Source: Pseudomonas sp. JM0905a (GTDB lineage Bacteria; Pseudomonadota; Gammaproteobacteria; Pseudomonadales; Pseudomonadaceae). From it: 64,000 nt of DNA. Shown piece after piece: positions 1 through 7,187 of the stretch. The notes below the pieces were generated by a model. It had not been told where the DNA came from. It saw only the letters and a program-made list of their open reading frames with translations, and searched no databases. The stretch's first letter is position 1. Each line of letters begins with the position of its first letter. The DNA is taken from NCBI RefSeq assembly GCF_014700075.1, contig NZ_JACXBU010000002.1, positions 248,001-312,000 of the forward strand, in the 5' to 3' direction. A program made the position numbers and the translations under genes.

Positions 1-117
1 ACGCATCCCGTCGGGCAGACGCGCGGCTGCGATCAACGAATGCCAGACCAGGCTTCCCACCTCCCCCGGAAACGGTGTCGTGCAAGGGCTGGCGTGGTCG
101 CCCTCGTACGAACCCAT
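1..117 (-). CDS. possible start of a hypothetical gene, cut by the window edge
   Basis: An ATG at 117 opens a frame of 39 codons that has no stop before the window edge. It begins MGSYEGDHAS and contains a SLVWHSLIAAARLPDG stretch. It lies 19 bases downstream of the stop of the FadB-like gene on the same strand, so it could be the next gene of that transcript. Only a weak GGA lies just before the ATG. I do not recognise a family from this short piece, and it may not be a real gene. Confidence 0.3.
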   Translation of the reverse strand, partial: MGSYEGDHASPCTTPFPGEVGSLVWHSLIAAARLPDGMR

Positions 118-136
118 TTCCGGAGCAGGGGAACCC

Positions 137-2248
137 TCAGAAGCGCTCTATACGCTTGCGGCCGGCAGCCACCAGGCGCTCCAGCAGCGGTGCCGGCTTG
201 AACCACGTCTCGCCGTATTCGCCCAAGGTCTGGCGGTAGCGCTGGAGGCCGACCAGTAGATTGCCGAGGCCCAGTTGCTCGGCGTAGTGCATTGGGCCGC
301 CCAGGTGGGCGGGGAAGCCATAGCCGTTGATCCACACCAGGTCGATATCCCCTGCGCGCAGGGCAATGCCCTCATCCAGCAATTGGATGCCCTCGTTGAT
401 CAGAGTGAACAGGCAGCGCTCCAGGATTTCCTGGTCGTCCATCGGGTCTCGCGGAATCTCCAGCTCACCCGCAAGACGCTCGGCCAGCGCGATCACCTCC
501 GCGTCGTCCTTGCGATTCCGACCCTCATGGAGATAGAAGCCGCGCCCGGTCTTCTGGCCGTATCGCCCCATGGCATGCAGCTCTTCGCCCAAGCGGCAGT
601 AGCTCGCATCGTGGGAAATGCCGGCCCGATTGGAATCGCACGCCAGGAAACCCATATCGATGCCGGCCAGATCGAGCATGCTGAACACACCCATGTTCAG
701 GCCCAGCTCGGTGAGCACACGATCCACCTGAGCCGGTGTCGCGCCCTCCAGCACCAGTCGATTGGCCTCGCGGGCGTACGGCTCGAACATGCGGTTACCG
801 ATGAAGCCGGAACCAACGCCGGAAATCACCGGCAACTTGCCAATACGCCTGGCGGTGTCCAGGACGGTGGCCAACACGTCGGGTGCGGTGACCTCGCCCC
901 GCACCACCTCGACCAGACGCATGGCACTGGCGGGGCTGAAGAAATGCAGTCCCACCACGTCATGCGGGCGTGTCACGGTGGCCGCGATGGCGTCCAGATC
1001 CAACGACGAGATGTTGGTCGCCAGAATCGCACCCGGCTTGCACACCTTGTCCAGGGTGCGGAACACCTGCTGCCTGACCTCCGGCGTCCCGAAAACCGCC
1101 GCGATCACCAGGTCGGCCTCGGACAGGTCCGCGTAGTCAAGGGTGCCGAAGATCAGATCCATGCGTGACTGCACTTGCTCGGGGCGGAGCCTGCCGCATC
1201 GGACGCTGCTCTCGTAGTTGCCACGAATCTGCGTCAGGCCCCGGTCCAGGGCCTGTCCATCGCTCTCCAGCAGGGCGACCGGAATACCGGCATTAGCGAA
1301 GCTCATGGCAATCTCGCCACCCATGGTGCCGGCGCCAATCACCGCAACTCGCATGATCTTGCGCAGCGGCAGATCGGCACATACACCGGGAATCCGGGCC
1401 GCCTCGCGCTCGGCAAAGAACACATGGCGAAGAGCCTTTGACTGACGAGAAGACTCTGCCTGCCTGAACAGCGCCAACTCCTTCAGAAGCCCCTCATCGA
1501 GCGGCAGCAGACAGGCCGCCTCCAGGGCCAAGAGCACCAGGCGCGGCGCAAGGCGGCTTTTCCAGGTCGGCTCGTGCTCGGCGCGATAGCGGGCGAGGAA
1601 GTCATCCGGCAGGCCCTCCCCTGGCTCCGGCCAGGCTTCCACTGGCCGCGCCGGCGCACGACAGGCGATCAGCTCATACGCGTACTCACGGGCTTCATCC
1701 AGCAACCGCTCCGCACTGGGGGCGATGCGGTCAAGCAAGCCCAGCAGGCGCGCGTTCTCGGCCCCGATAATTTTGCCGGAAAGAATCAGGTTCAGGGCGG
1801 ACTCGACGCCGATCAGGCGTGGCAGGCGCTGGGTACCGCCGGCCCCCGGTAGCAAGCCCAGGTTGATCTCCGACAGACCGACACGCAGATTCGGTTCGCC
1901 AATGCGGTAGCCGCAGGCCAGGGCCAGCTCCAGCCCGCCGCCCAGTGCAACTTTACCCAGGGCAGCGATCACTGGTTTGTGAATGGCGGCCAGGCGCGTC
2001 AGCGTGCTGGGCAGGTCCGGCTCGGCAAAGGACGCGTCGGTGCCGAACTCCTTGATATCGGAACCAGCACTGAACAGTTCGCGCTCACCGTGGAGAATGA
2101 TGGCCAGCACCCTGGGGTCAGCCGCGGCGCGCTCACAGGCATCGGACAAGGCCGCGCGAAGTGTCTGGTCAAGCGCGTTGACCGGCGCGCGATCGAGGCC
2201 GATCAGGGCCAGCCCCTCTTCAAGGCGGTAGTGGATCAGGTCGCTCAA
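137..2248 (-). CDS. FadB-type enoyl-CoA hydratase / 3-hydroxyacyl-CoA dehydrogenase
   Basis: Multifunctional beta-oxidation enzyme that hydrates 2-enoyl-CoA and oxidises the 3-hydroxyacyl-CoA with NAD. The 703-residue protein has an N-terminal crotonase domain (about 1-190). Both catalytic glutamates appear to be present, in GGGLELAL near 108 and LSEINLG near 127, followed by LLPGAGGTQRL. The NAD-binding dehydrogenase domain starts near residue 300 (VAVIGAGTMGGEIA), with the usual GLHFFSPA segment after it. I chose the TTG start at 2248 because a GAGGA lies six bases upstream and the next residues (SDLIHYRLEEG) look like a crotonase start; the upstream extension has no such support. A second enzyme of this type lies at 11345-13489. 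No thiolase gene is adjacent here. Substrate range is unknown. Confidence 0.88.
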   Translation of the reverse strand: MSDLIHYRLEEGLALIGLDRAPVNALDQTLRAALSDACERAAADPRVLAIILHGERELFSAGSDIKEFGTDASFAEPDLPSTLTRLAAIHKPVIAALGKVALGGGLELALACGYRIGEPNLRVGLSEINLGLLPGAGGTQRLPRLIGVESALNLILSGKIIGAENARLLGLLDRIAPSAERLLDEAREYAYELIACRAPARPVEAWPEPGEGLPDDFLARYRAEHEPTWKSRLAPRLVLLALEAACLLPLDEGLLKELALFRQAESSRQSKALRHVFFAEREAARIPGVCADLPLRKIMRVAVIGAGTMGGEIAMSFANAGIPVALLESDGQALDRGLTQIRGNYESSVRCGRLRPEQVQSRMDLIFGTLDYADLSEADLVIAAVFGTPEVRQQVFRTLDKVCKPGAILATNISSLDLDAIAATVTRPHDVVGLHFFSPASAMRLVEVVRGEVTAPDVLATVLDTARRIGKLPVISGVGSGFIGNRMFEPYAREANRLVLEGATPAQVDRVLTELGLNMGVFSMLDLAGIDMGFLACDSNRAGISHDASYCRLGEELHAMGRYGQKTGRGFYLHEGRNRKDDAEVIALAERLAGELEIPRDPMDDQEILERCLFTLINEGIQLLDEGIALRAGDIDLVWINGYGFPAHLGGPMHYAEQLGLGNLLVGLQRYRQTLGEYGETWFKPAPLLERLVAAGRKRIERF

Positions 2249-2309
2249 TGGAAATCCTCGGGCTGCCAGGCAGTCATAGCGCGCCGGGAGAACGCATCCC
2301 CCTGGTTGC

Positions 2310-2456
2310 TCAGAAATGCCTGAACACATCGCCGATGCTGGCAATCGGCAACGCCGTGGCAGGGCCTGCGAGGGTGACCAGGATCGGGGCTTTGATCGAA
2401 TGAATGGCAGCGGCTGCCAAGAGCACGACCAGGCAGGAGAGCAGGAACCGGCGCAT
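2310..2456 (-). CDS. small hydrophobic protein, 48 aa
   Basis: A 48-residue protein starting MRRFLLSCLVVLLAAAA. It has a strong GGAGG ribosome-binding site six bases before the ATG, which is the best reason to call it a gene. Residues 4-19 form one hydrophobic segment after two arginines, so it is either anchored in the inner membrane or exported; the rest contains a second mildly hydrophobic stretch (APILVTLAGPATALPIA). It lies 61 bases upstream of the FadB-like gene on the same strand and may share its transcript. I do not recognise a family. Confidence 0.6.
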   Translation of the reverse strand: MRRFLLSCLVVLLAAAAIHSIKAPILVTLAGPATALPIASIGDVFRHF

Positions 2457-2468
2457 GGAAACCTCCGT

Positions 2469-2488
2469 CATCCGGCTGGAGCCGGATG
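2469..2488 (-). promoter_or_regulatory. hairpin just upstream of the small-protein RBS
   Basis: CATCCGGC and GCCGGATG pair perfectly around a four-base loop. The hairpin ends two bases before the GGAGG site of the 48-aa gene, so in the mRNA it would stand immediately 5' of the ribosome-binding site. It is not followed by a T run in either direction, so it is not a standard terminator. A role in translation or mRNA stability is inference only. Confidence 0.4.
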
Positions 2489-2626
2489 CAGTGCCTTGTT
2501 GTTTTAGGTCGCTTGAGTCTGGGCGCTGAGCGGTACGAAAGCTTTGCAATTCGCGCCATAAAATCGGTAATTCATGACAGGCCAGATGTATGGCGCTTAG
2601 GCTTCGCGGCCGTGCTGTAGGATCGC

Positions 2627-2656
2627 AACGGAAACGCCACACATCGGATTTCCGTT
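2627..2656. promoter_or_regulatory. inverted repeat upstream of the first AraC gene
   Basis: Eight-base perfect arms, AACGGAAA and TTTCCGTT, separated by 14 bases and ending 39 bases before the AraC start at 2696. Position and symmetry suit a regulator-binding site in the divergent region between the AraC gene and the 48-aa/FadB-like genes. No binding protein can be assigned from sequence alone. Confidence 0.35.
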
Positions 2657-2695
2657 GGTTTCAACCTTCGCCAGGAATCATTCAGGCATTCGCAA

Positions 2696-3745
2696 ATGAC
2701 GTCATTTGTCCGCGGTATCGCCCTGTTGGGTTTCGATGAATTCGCCCTTGGCCAGGGCCTCGATTCGCAGGCCCTCCTGGCCGAAGCCGGACTCCCCGCC
2801 GATACCCGGGACGGGTTGATTTCCGGCCTGAAGTTCAACGCCTTGCTTGAACTGTGCGCGAGGCGCTCAGGGAATCCGCTGTTCGGGCTCCAACTCGGCC
2901 TGCAGCAGGGCTCCCAGGCGCTTGGGGGTCTGCTCTACCTGATCCAGAGCACCCGAACCGTGGGCGACGCGCTGCAGGCACTGGTTCAGTACTTCCACGT
3001 CCACAGCAGTGGCGCCGAACTCCACCTCGAACGGCAGGGTAACCAGGCCCGGTTCCTCTACGAGGTGATCGACGGTGATGCCACCTCGGTTCGGCAGACC
3101 GTGGAACTGGCAATGGGCATGGGCGCCCAGCTCATGCAAGGCCTCCTGGATCAGGCCTGGAAACCAGACGCCCTCTGGCTGCGCCATCCGGCCGCAAGCG
3201 AGTCCGGCGCCTACCGGCGTCTGCTGGGGGTCACGCCGCGCTTCGATAGCCCGATCAATGCCTGGACCTTCGATGCAGCATTGCTGAAAGCGCCCCTCAG
3301 CGCCACCGATGAACGGTTCCAGCAATTCGCACGGCGTCACCTGGAAGAGCTGGCTCGCATGAGCGTGCAGGAGCTGCCGGCCTACGTGCAGAAGCTATTG
3401 CGCCAGGGGCTGCCAGAGGGCCGTATCAGTATCGAGCACGTCGCCGAGCACATGCAGCTCAGCCCGCGGACTCTGCAGCGCTACCTCCAGGCAGAGGGCA
3501 CCGGGTTTCAGGAGCTGCTGGACCAGACACGCCAGGCAATGGCCACGCGCTACCTGTGCGACTCGTCCATCAAGCTGACGCAACTTGCCGCACTGCTGGG
3601 CTACGCCGATCTCAGCGCCTTCTCCCGGGCCTTCACCCGCTGGTACGGTGTCGGTCCGCAGAAATGGAAACAGCGCGTCAAGCAGACCCAAGGGCTAGCC
3701 GAGTCCGTCGCCGCCCCTCACCAGCCACTTGCACACGGGCGGTAG
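2696..3745 (+). CDS. AraC-family transcriptional regulator (first of tandem pair)
   Basis: DNA-binding regulator of 349 residues. The first ~210 residues match the ligand-binding/dimerisation type found in OruR/ArgR-like AraC proteins, seen in the FVRGIALLGFDEFALGQGLD opening and the LYLIQSTRTVGDALQAL segment. The C-terminal ~100 residues carry two helix-turn-helix units (ISIEHVAEHMQLSPRTLQRY and TQLAALLGYADLSAFSRAF), ending with WYGVGPQKWK. It is divergent from the 48-aa/FadB-like genes, so it may control fatty acyl degradation there; this is inferred from position. No strong ribosome-binding site is visible before the ATG. The next gene is a close paralogue. Confidence 0.88.
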   Translation: MTSFVRGIALLGFDEFALGQGLDSQALLAEAGLPADTRDGLISGLKFNALLELCARRSGNPLFGLQLGLQQGSQALGGLLYLIQSTRTVGDALQALVQYFHVHSSGAELHLERQGNQARFLYEVIDGDATSVRQTVELAMGMGAQLMQGLLDQAWKPDALWLRHPAASESGAYRRLLGVTPRFDSPINAWTFDAALLKAPLSATDERFQQFARRHLEELARMSVQELPAYVQKLLRQGLPEGRISIEHVAEHMQLSPRTLQRYLQAEGTGFQELLDQTRQAMATRYLCDSSIKLTQLAALLGYADLSAFSRAFTRWYGVGPQKWKQRVKQTQGLAESVAAPHQPLAHGR

Positions 3746-3751
3746 CGAGGC

Positions 3752-4807
3752 ATGGCACTCAATCCGTTCGTTCGTGCCCTGAGCCTTGTCGGCTTCGACG
3801 CATTCGCCAGCGGCCAGGGTCTCAATCCTGCGGACATGCTGCGGCGCGCGTCCCTGCCGCAAGACAGCCCACGCCAGCAGGACGGCATCATTCCCTATCG
3901 ACGCTACTGCGAGCTGCTGCAACTGTGCACCGCACAATCGGGCAATGCCTCGTTCGGCCTGCAGTACGGGCTGTTCCAGGGAATCGATGTCTTTGGCGAG
4001 CTGTTCTATCTGATTCGCAATGTCGGCACCGTCGGTGACGCGCTGGCCGAGTTGCGCGCCAACTACTTCCTGTACAACGGCGCCGCCGATATCAGCTTCG
4101 AGCTTGACGGCGACATCGCCCGTCTCGGCTACCTCGTCAACGACTGCGAGATTCCCGGGGTACGCCAAGCGGAAGAACTGGCCTGCGGCGTCGGCGTACA
4201 GCTGCTGCGCGCCCTGGCTGGTACCGGCTGGCGACCGAGAACGGTCCGGCTCCGGCACCCGCCGCTGGGTGATGAGGAGGTCTATCGTCGTGTGCTAGGT
4301 GTGCGACCGGTCTTTGCCGCCCGTTGCCCGGAACTGGAATTCGACGCCTCGGTGCTTTCACTACCCCTGGCCGCGGCAGATGCAAGGCTGCATCAACTGA
4401 TCGCCGAACACATCGCAAGGATGGAGCGGCTGCCGGCCGACGAACTTCCCAGTTATGTCCGGCAGTTGCTGCGCAGCTTGCTGCCAAGCGGCCGCGCCTC
4501 CGTCGAGAAGGTTGCCGACTGCATGGCCGTCAATCCGCGCACCCTGCAACGAAGGCTGGAGCAGGAAGGCATCTCCTTTCAGCACTTGCTGGATGAGACC
4601 CGTCAGGAAATGGCGCGTCGCTACCTTGACGACTCCTCCATCAGCATGGCGCAGATTGCCGGGCTCCTTGGCTACTCGGACGCCAGCGGATTCAACCGGG
4701 CGTTCAACCGCTGGTTTGGCATCAGCCCTTTGAAGTGGCAGAAGAATCACGCCTCGAACAGGCAACCACGCCTGCTGCGCAGCCGCCAAGCGAACCTCGG
4801 GAGGTAA
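3752..4807 (+). CDS. AraC-family transcriptional regulator (second of tandem pair)
   Basis: A 351-residue paralogue of the preceding gene, starting six bases after its stop with a GCGAGG ribosome-binding site that overlaps the junction, so the two are almost certainly co-transcribed. It has the same layout: an N-terminal sensing domain (FVRALSLVGFDAFASGQGLN, LFYLIRNVGTVGDALAEL) and a C-terminal AraC DNA-binding domain (ASVEKVADCMAVNPRTLQRR, MAQIAGLLGYSDASGFNRAF, WFGISPLKWQ). The pair looks like an old tandem duplication, since the proteins differ at many positions. Target genes and ligand are unknown. Confidence 0.88.
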   Translation: MALNPFVRALSLVGFDAFASGQGLNPADMLRRASLPQDSPRQQDGIIPYRRYCELLQLCTAQSGNASFGLQYGLFQGIDVFGELFYLIRNVGTVGDALAELRANYFLYNGAADISFELDGDIARLGYLVNDCEIPGVRQAEELACGVGVQLLRALAGTGWRPRTVRLRHPPLGDEEVYRRVLGVRPVFAARCPELEFDASVLSLPLAAADARLHQLIAEHIARMERLPADELPSYVRQLLRSLLPSGRASVEKVADCMAVNPRTLQRRLEQEGISFQHLLDETRQEMARRYLDDSSISMAQIAGLLGYSDASGFNRAFNRWFGISPLKWQKNHASNRQPRLLRSRQANLGR

Positions 4808-4858
4808 GCGTACCTCGCTGCGGCTGGGTCCTTGGACGAAGTGGCGGGAGACCAGAAA

Positions 4859-4892
4859 CAAAAAAGCCCCGCAGATGGCGGGGCTTCTTTTT
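4859..4892. terminator. bidirectional rho-independent terminator
   Basis: A GCCCCGC/GCGGGGC stem with a five-base loop has an A run on its left and TTCTTTTT on its right. It lies between the convergent AraC pair (+) and the cold-shock gene (-) and can end both transcripts. Confidence 0.88.
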
Positions 4893-4903
4893 GAAGCAGG
4901 AGC

Positions 4904-5113
4904 TTACAGGGCGCGAACCTGTTCAGCCTGCGGGCCCTTGGCCCCGGCGGTGACGATGAAGCTCACGCGCTGGCCTTCGTCCAGGGACTTATAGCCGTCG
5001 CTTTCGATCTGGCGGAAGTGGACGAACACGTCCGGACCCTGCTCGGGGGTGATGAAGCCGAAGCCTTTCTCAGCGTTGAACCACTTAACGGTACCGTTCT
5101 GGCGAGTAGACAT
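4904..5113 (-). CDS. CspA-family cold-shock protein
   Basis: A 69-residue single cold-shock domain that binds single-stranded RNA/DNA and melts RNA secondary structure. RNP1 (KGFGFITPE) and RNP2 (VFVHF) are both intact, the opening [12 protein letters not shown] is canonical, and the length is that of the family. The start is fixed by the universal N-terminus; GGAGATAACATC lies before the ATG. No other gene precedes it within the ~330 bases up to the tRNA, so it is monocistronic and probably has a long 5' leader, as many cold-shock mRNAs do, although I cannot show a cold-box element. The left end of that region is otherwise featureless to me. Confidence 0.95.
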   Translation of the reverse strand: MSTRQNGTVKWFNAEKGFGFITPEQGPDVFVHFRQIESDGYKSLDEGQRVSFIVTAGAKGPQAEQVRAL

Positions 5114-5393
5114 GATGTTATCTCCAAGGTGTAGGAATAGCGGTCAGGCGAAGGCCTGGCCATGACTGGATGCGAAGTGAAGGGTGCCGAGGAGATGGAA
5201 CATCGAAAGGACAGAACATCAAAACGGTGCCGCAAGACTGAGCAGGCAGTGGCGGCAGGATACAGGGTCTGGAGAGATTAGATAGCTCTTTCTGGATCGC
5301 CGGCTATTTGGGGAGCGATTTGGGACGGTCGGTCCTTTACCTGGGCCGAGGTTTACGGGGGGTCAATTTGGTTATAAACCGGAACTCCAGAAA

Positions 5394-5432
5394 GCAAAAA
5401 CCCCTGACTTCGCTAGGAATATCAGGGGTTTG
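5394..5432 (-). terminator. rho-independent terminator of tRNA-Ser
   Basis: AAACCCCTGA and TCAGGGGTTT form a ten-base perfect stem. Read on the minus strand it ends in TTTTTGC, 15 bases after the encoded CCA of the tRNA. Confidence 0.85.
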
Positions 5433-5446
5433 CTTGAATCGGAAAG

Positions 5447-5536
5447 TGGCGGTGAGGGAGGGATTCGAACCCTCGATACGGTTTCCCGTATACACACTTT
5501 CCAGGCGTGCTCCTTCAACCGCTCGGACACCTCACC
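5447..5536 (-). tRNA. tRNA-Ser (anticodon GGA)
   Basis: A 90-base class II tRNA. The acceptor stem GGTGAGG pairs with CCTCACC, followed by discriminator G and an encoded CCA. It has the GGTTCGAATCC T-arm, a long variable arm (TATACGGGAAACCGTATC region) and the anticodon loop CTGGAAA, giving anticodon GGA for UCC/UCU codons. A promoter lies upstream and a terminator downstream, so it is a stand-alone transcription unit. Confidence 0.97.
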
Positions 5537-5574
5537 GGAATCTCTTCGAGGCGTTGGCCCCGTCGAGGTGCGCT

Positions 5575-5603
5575 AATTTAGTGGAGTGCTTTTCGGAATG
5601 CAA
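5575..5603 (-). promoter_or_regulatory. sigma-70 promoter of tRNA-Ser
   Basis: On the minus strand TTGCAT (-35) and TAAATT (-10) are separated by 17 bases, about 38 bases before the tRNA 5' end. Spacing and position fit a housekeeping promoter. The flanking region to 5737 is AT-rich and I see no gene in it. Confidence 0.6.
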
Positions 5604-5737
5604 ACACTTTTTTCATAAATTTCATGCGTTTATGAAAATTCTTTTCGCCTGCCTTTTTCACCCTGCGCTGTCAAGGGGCCAACCGGGGGCTTTGGGCACT
5701 TTGGCGCAAGGTATACGCAAAGGGCCGCGCACGGGCT

Positions 5738-5753
5738 GACTAACCGGTCAGTC
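5738..5753. promoter_or_regulatory. TetR-type palindrome upstream of the crotonase gene
   Basis: GACTAACC followed by GGTCAGTC is a 16-base palindrome with one mismatched pair, 64 bases before the crotonase ATG. Many TetR-family repressors of lipid genes bind gapless palindromes centred on CCGG like this one. No TetR gene is in the window, so the binding protein is unidentified. Confidence 0.45.
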
Positions 5754-5817
5754 TCAGTCCTTTACCTCCACGGTGGCGCTGAGTAACGTCGGTCCACTTC
5801 TTAACAAGGAACCTGCC

Positions 5818-6507
5818 ATGAGTGAGCTGATCTCCTACCAACTCGAAGACGGCATCGCCACCCTGACCCTGAGCAACGGCAAGGTGAATGCCATCTCCCC
5901 GGATGTGATCGCTGCTTTCAACGCTGCGCTGGATCGCGCCGAACAGGATCGCGCCATCGTGATCATCACCGGCCAGCCGGGCATTCTTTCCGGTGGCTAT
6001 GACCTGAAGGTGATGACATCCGGTCCGCAGAACGCCGTCGCCCTGGTCGCCGCCGGTTCCACCCTGGCGCGCCGCATGCTGGCGCACCCCTACCCCGTCA
6101 TCGTCGCCTGCCCGGGCCATGCCGTGGCCAAGGGCGCCTTCATCCTGCTGTCCGCGGACTACCGCATCGGCGTGGACGGCCCGTTCAACATCGGCCTGAA
6201 CGAAGTCCAGATCGGCATGACCATGCACCACGTCGGCATCGAGCTGGCGCGCGATCGCCTGCGCAAGTCGGCTTTCCATCGCTCGGTGATCAACGGTGAG
6301 ATGTTCGACCCTCAGGGCGCGCTGGATGCAGGCTTCCTCGACAAGGTAGTGCCGATCGAGCATCTGCAGGAGGCTGCACGTGCCGCCGCGCTGCAACTGA
6401 AAAAGATCAACATGACCGCGCACCGCAACACCAAGCTCAAGGTGCGCAAGGCGCTACTGGAGACCCTGGACGCGGCCATCGAGCTGGACAAGCAGCACCT
6501 GGCCTGA
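5818..6507 (+). CDS. crotonase (enoyl-CoA hydratase/isomerase) family protein
   Basis: A 229-residue single-domain crotonase fold protein. The ATG at 5818 has AAGGA seven bases upstream; the longer frame from 5773 has no such support. Crotonase features are the NGKVNAISPDVIAAF opening, the oxyanion-hole segment LSGGYDLKVM and GLNEVQIGMTMH. The second catalytic glutamate (NEVQIG) is present, but the first position, usually GGG-x-E, reads HAVAKGAFIL with no acidic residue. Simple hydratase activity is therefore doubtful, and isomerase or another crotonase chemistry is more likely. Isolated gene with a palindrome upstream and a terminator after it. Confidence 0.85.
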   Translation: MSELISYQLEDGIATLTLSNGKVNAISPDVIAAFNAALDRAEQDRAIVIITGQPGILSGGYDLKVMTSGPQNAVALVAAGSTLARRMLAHPYPVIVACPGHAVAKGAFILLSADYRIGVDGPFNIGLNEVQIGMTMHHVGIELARDRLRKSAFHRSVINGEMFDPQGALDAGFLDKVVPIEHLQEAARAAALQLKKINMTAHRNTKLKVRKALLETLDAAIELDKQHLA

Positions 6508-6519
6508 CCCAAGGGCACG

Positions 6520-6547
6520 AAAAAGCCCCGCACTGCGGGGCTTTTTT
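6520..6547. terminator. bidirectional rho-independent terminator
   Basis: A GCCCCGC/GCGGGGC stem with a three-base loop is flanked by AAAAA and TTTTTT. It lies between the crotonase (+) and the Gly-rich gene (-), 12 bases past each stop codon. Confidence 0.92.
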
Positions 6548-6559
6548 ATAGGGCCGGGG

Positions 6560-7126
6560 TTACATGGATCCGCCGTTGTCGTCGCCCGGCTCACCACCCG
6601 CGTGCTCGCCGTTGTCGTCGCCGACGTCGTGATCCGCGCCATCGTCCGCACCGTGGCCGACCCCATGGGCTTCACCCACGTCATGGTCGGCCCCGTCGTC
6701 CGCGCCATGGCCAACGCCATGGGCTTCGCCCACGTCATGGCCGGCGCCGTCGTCCGCGCCATGGCCAACGCCATGGGCTTCGCCCACGTCATGGCCGGCG
6801 CCGTCGTCCGCGCCGCGGTCGCTATGGTCGCTGCCGCGACCGCTATTGCCGGAGTGGCCGCCACCGTCACCGCTGTGACCACTGCCATGACCACCGCCGT
6901 CGCCACCGTGGCCGCCGCTGCCACTGCCACCTCCGCCGTGGCCGCCACCTCCACCACCACTGCCGCCTCCACCGCCCCCGCCGCTGCCGCCACCACCTCC
7001 GCCTCCTCCGCCCCCATCCTTGGCGTAGGCGCTCGTGGTGCTGGAGAGATCACCCGGCAGGACGGTGAACGACAGGCTCAGAACCGAGCAGATCGCCGCC
7101 GCCAACAAGCACTTCTTTAGCGTCAT
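6560..7126 (-). CDS. secreted Gly/His/Asp-rich repeat protein
   Basis: A 188-residue protein of unknown function. Residues 1-35 form a signal peptide (MTLKKCLLAAAICSVLSLSF, ending near SAYAKD). Residues 37-75 are almost pure glycine with a few serines and histidines, and the next 35 are a GHGG/GHSGDGG mix. Residues ~105-170 are an 18-residue tandem repeat of the form GADDGAxHDVGEAHGVGH in about three copies plus a degenerate one. The histidine and aspartate density suggests metal binding or a cell-surface/matrix role, which is inference. The start has only a weak ribosome-binding site. No family recognised. The Gly tract makes length polymorphism between strains likely. Confidence 0.7.
   Translation of the reverse strand: MTLKKCLLAAAICSVLSLSFTVLPGDLSSTTSAYAKDGGGGGGGGGGSGGGGGGGSGGGGGGHGGGGSGSGGHGGDGGGHGSGHSGDGGGHSGNSGRGSDHSDRGADDGAGHDVGEAHGVGHGADDGAGHDVGEAHGVGHGADDGADHDVGEAHGVGHGADDGADHDVGDDNGEHAGGEPGDDNGGSM
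6663..6815. repeat. 54-bp in-frame tandem repeat within the Gly-rich gene
   Basis: Units begin at 6663, 6717 and 6771 (period 54), each opening CCATGGGCTTC; the second and third are nearly identical and the third breaks off near 6815. A more diverged unit precedes them from about 6609. The period equals 18 codons and matches the protein repeat. Confidence 0.85.
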
Positions 7127-7187
7127 GACAGGCCCCGTTTCACGTGGTGGGTTACCACTTGGACACTAGCGTCCGTATCAAGATATT

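Noticed and set aside
5308-5739. Plus-strand protein gene
   Set aside because: It runs across the tRNA-Ser and its terminator on the opposite strand, and has no coding signal.
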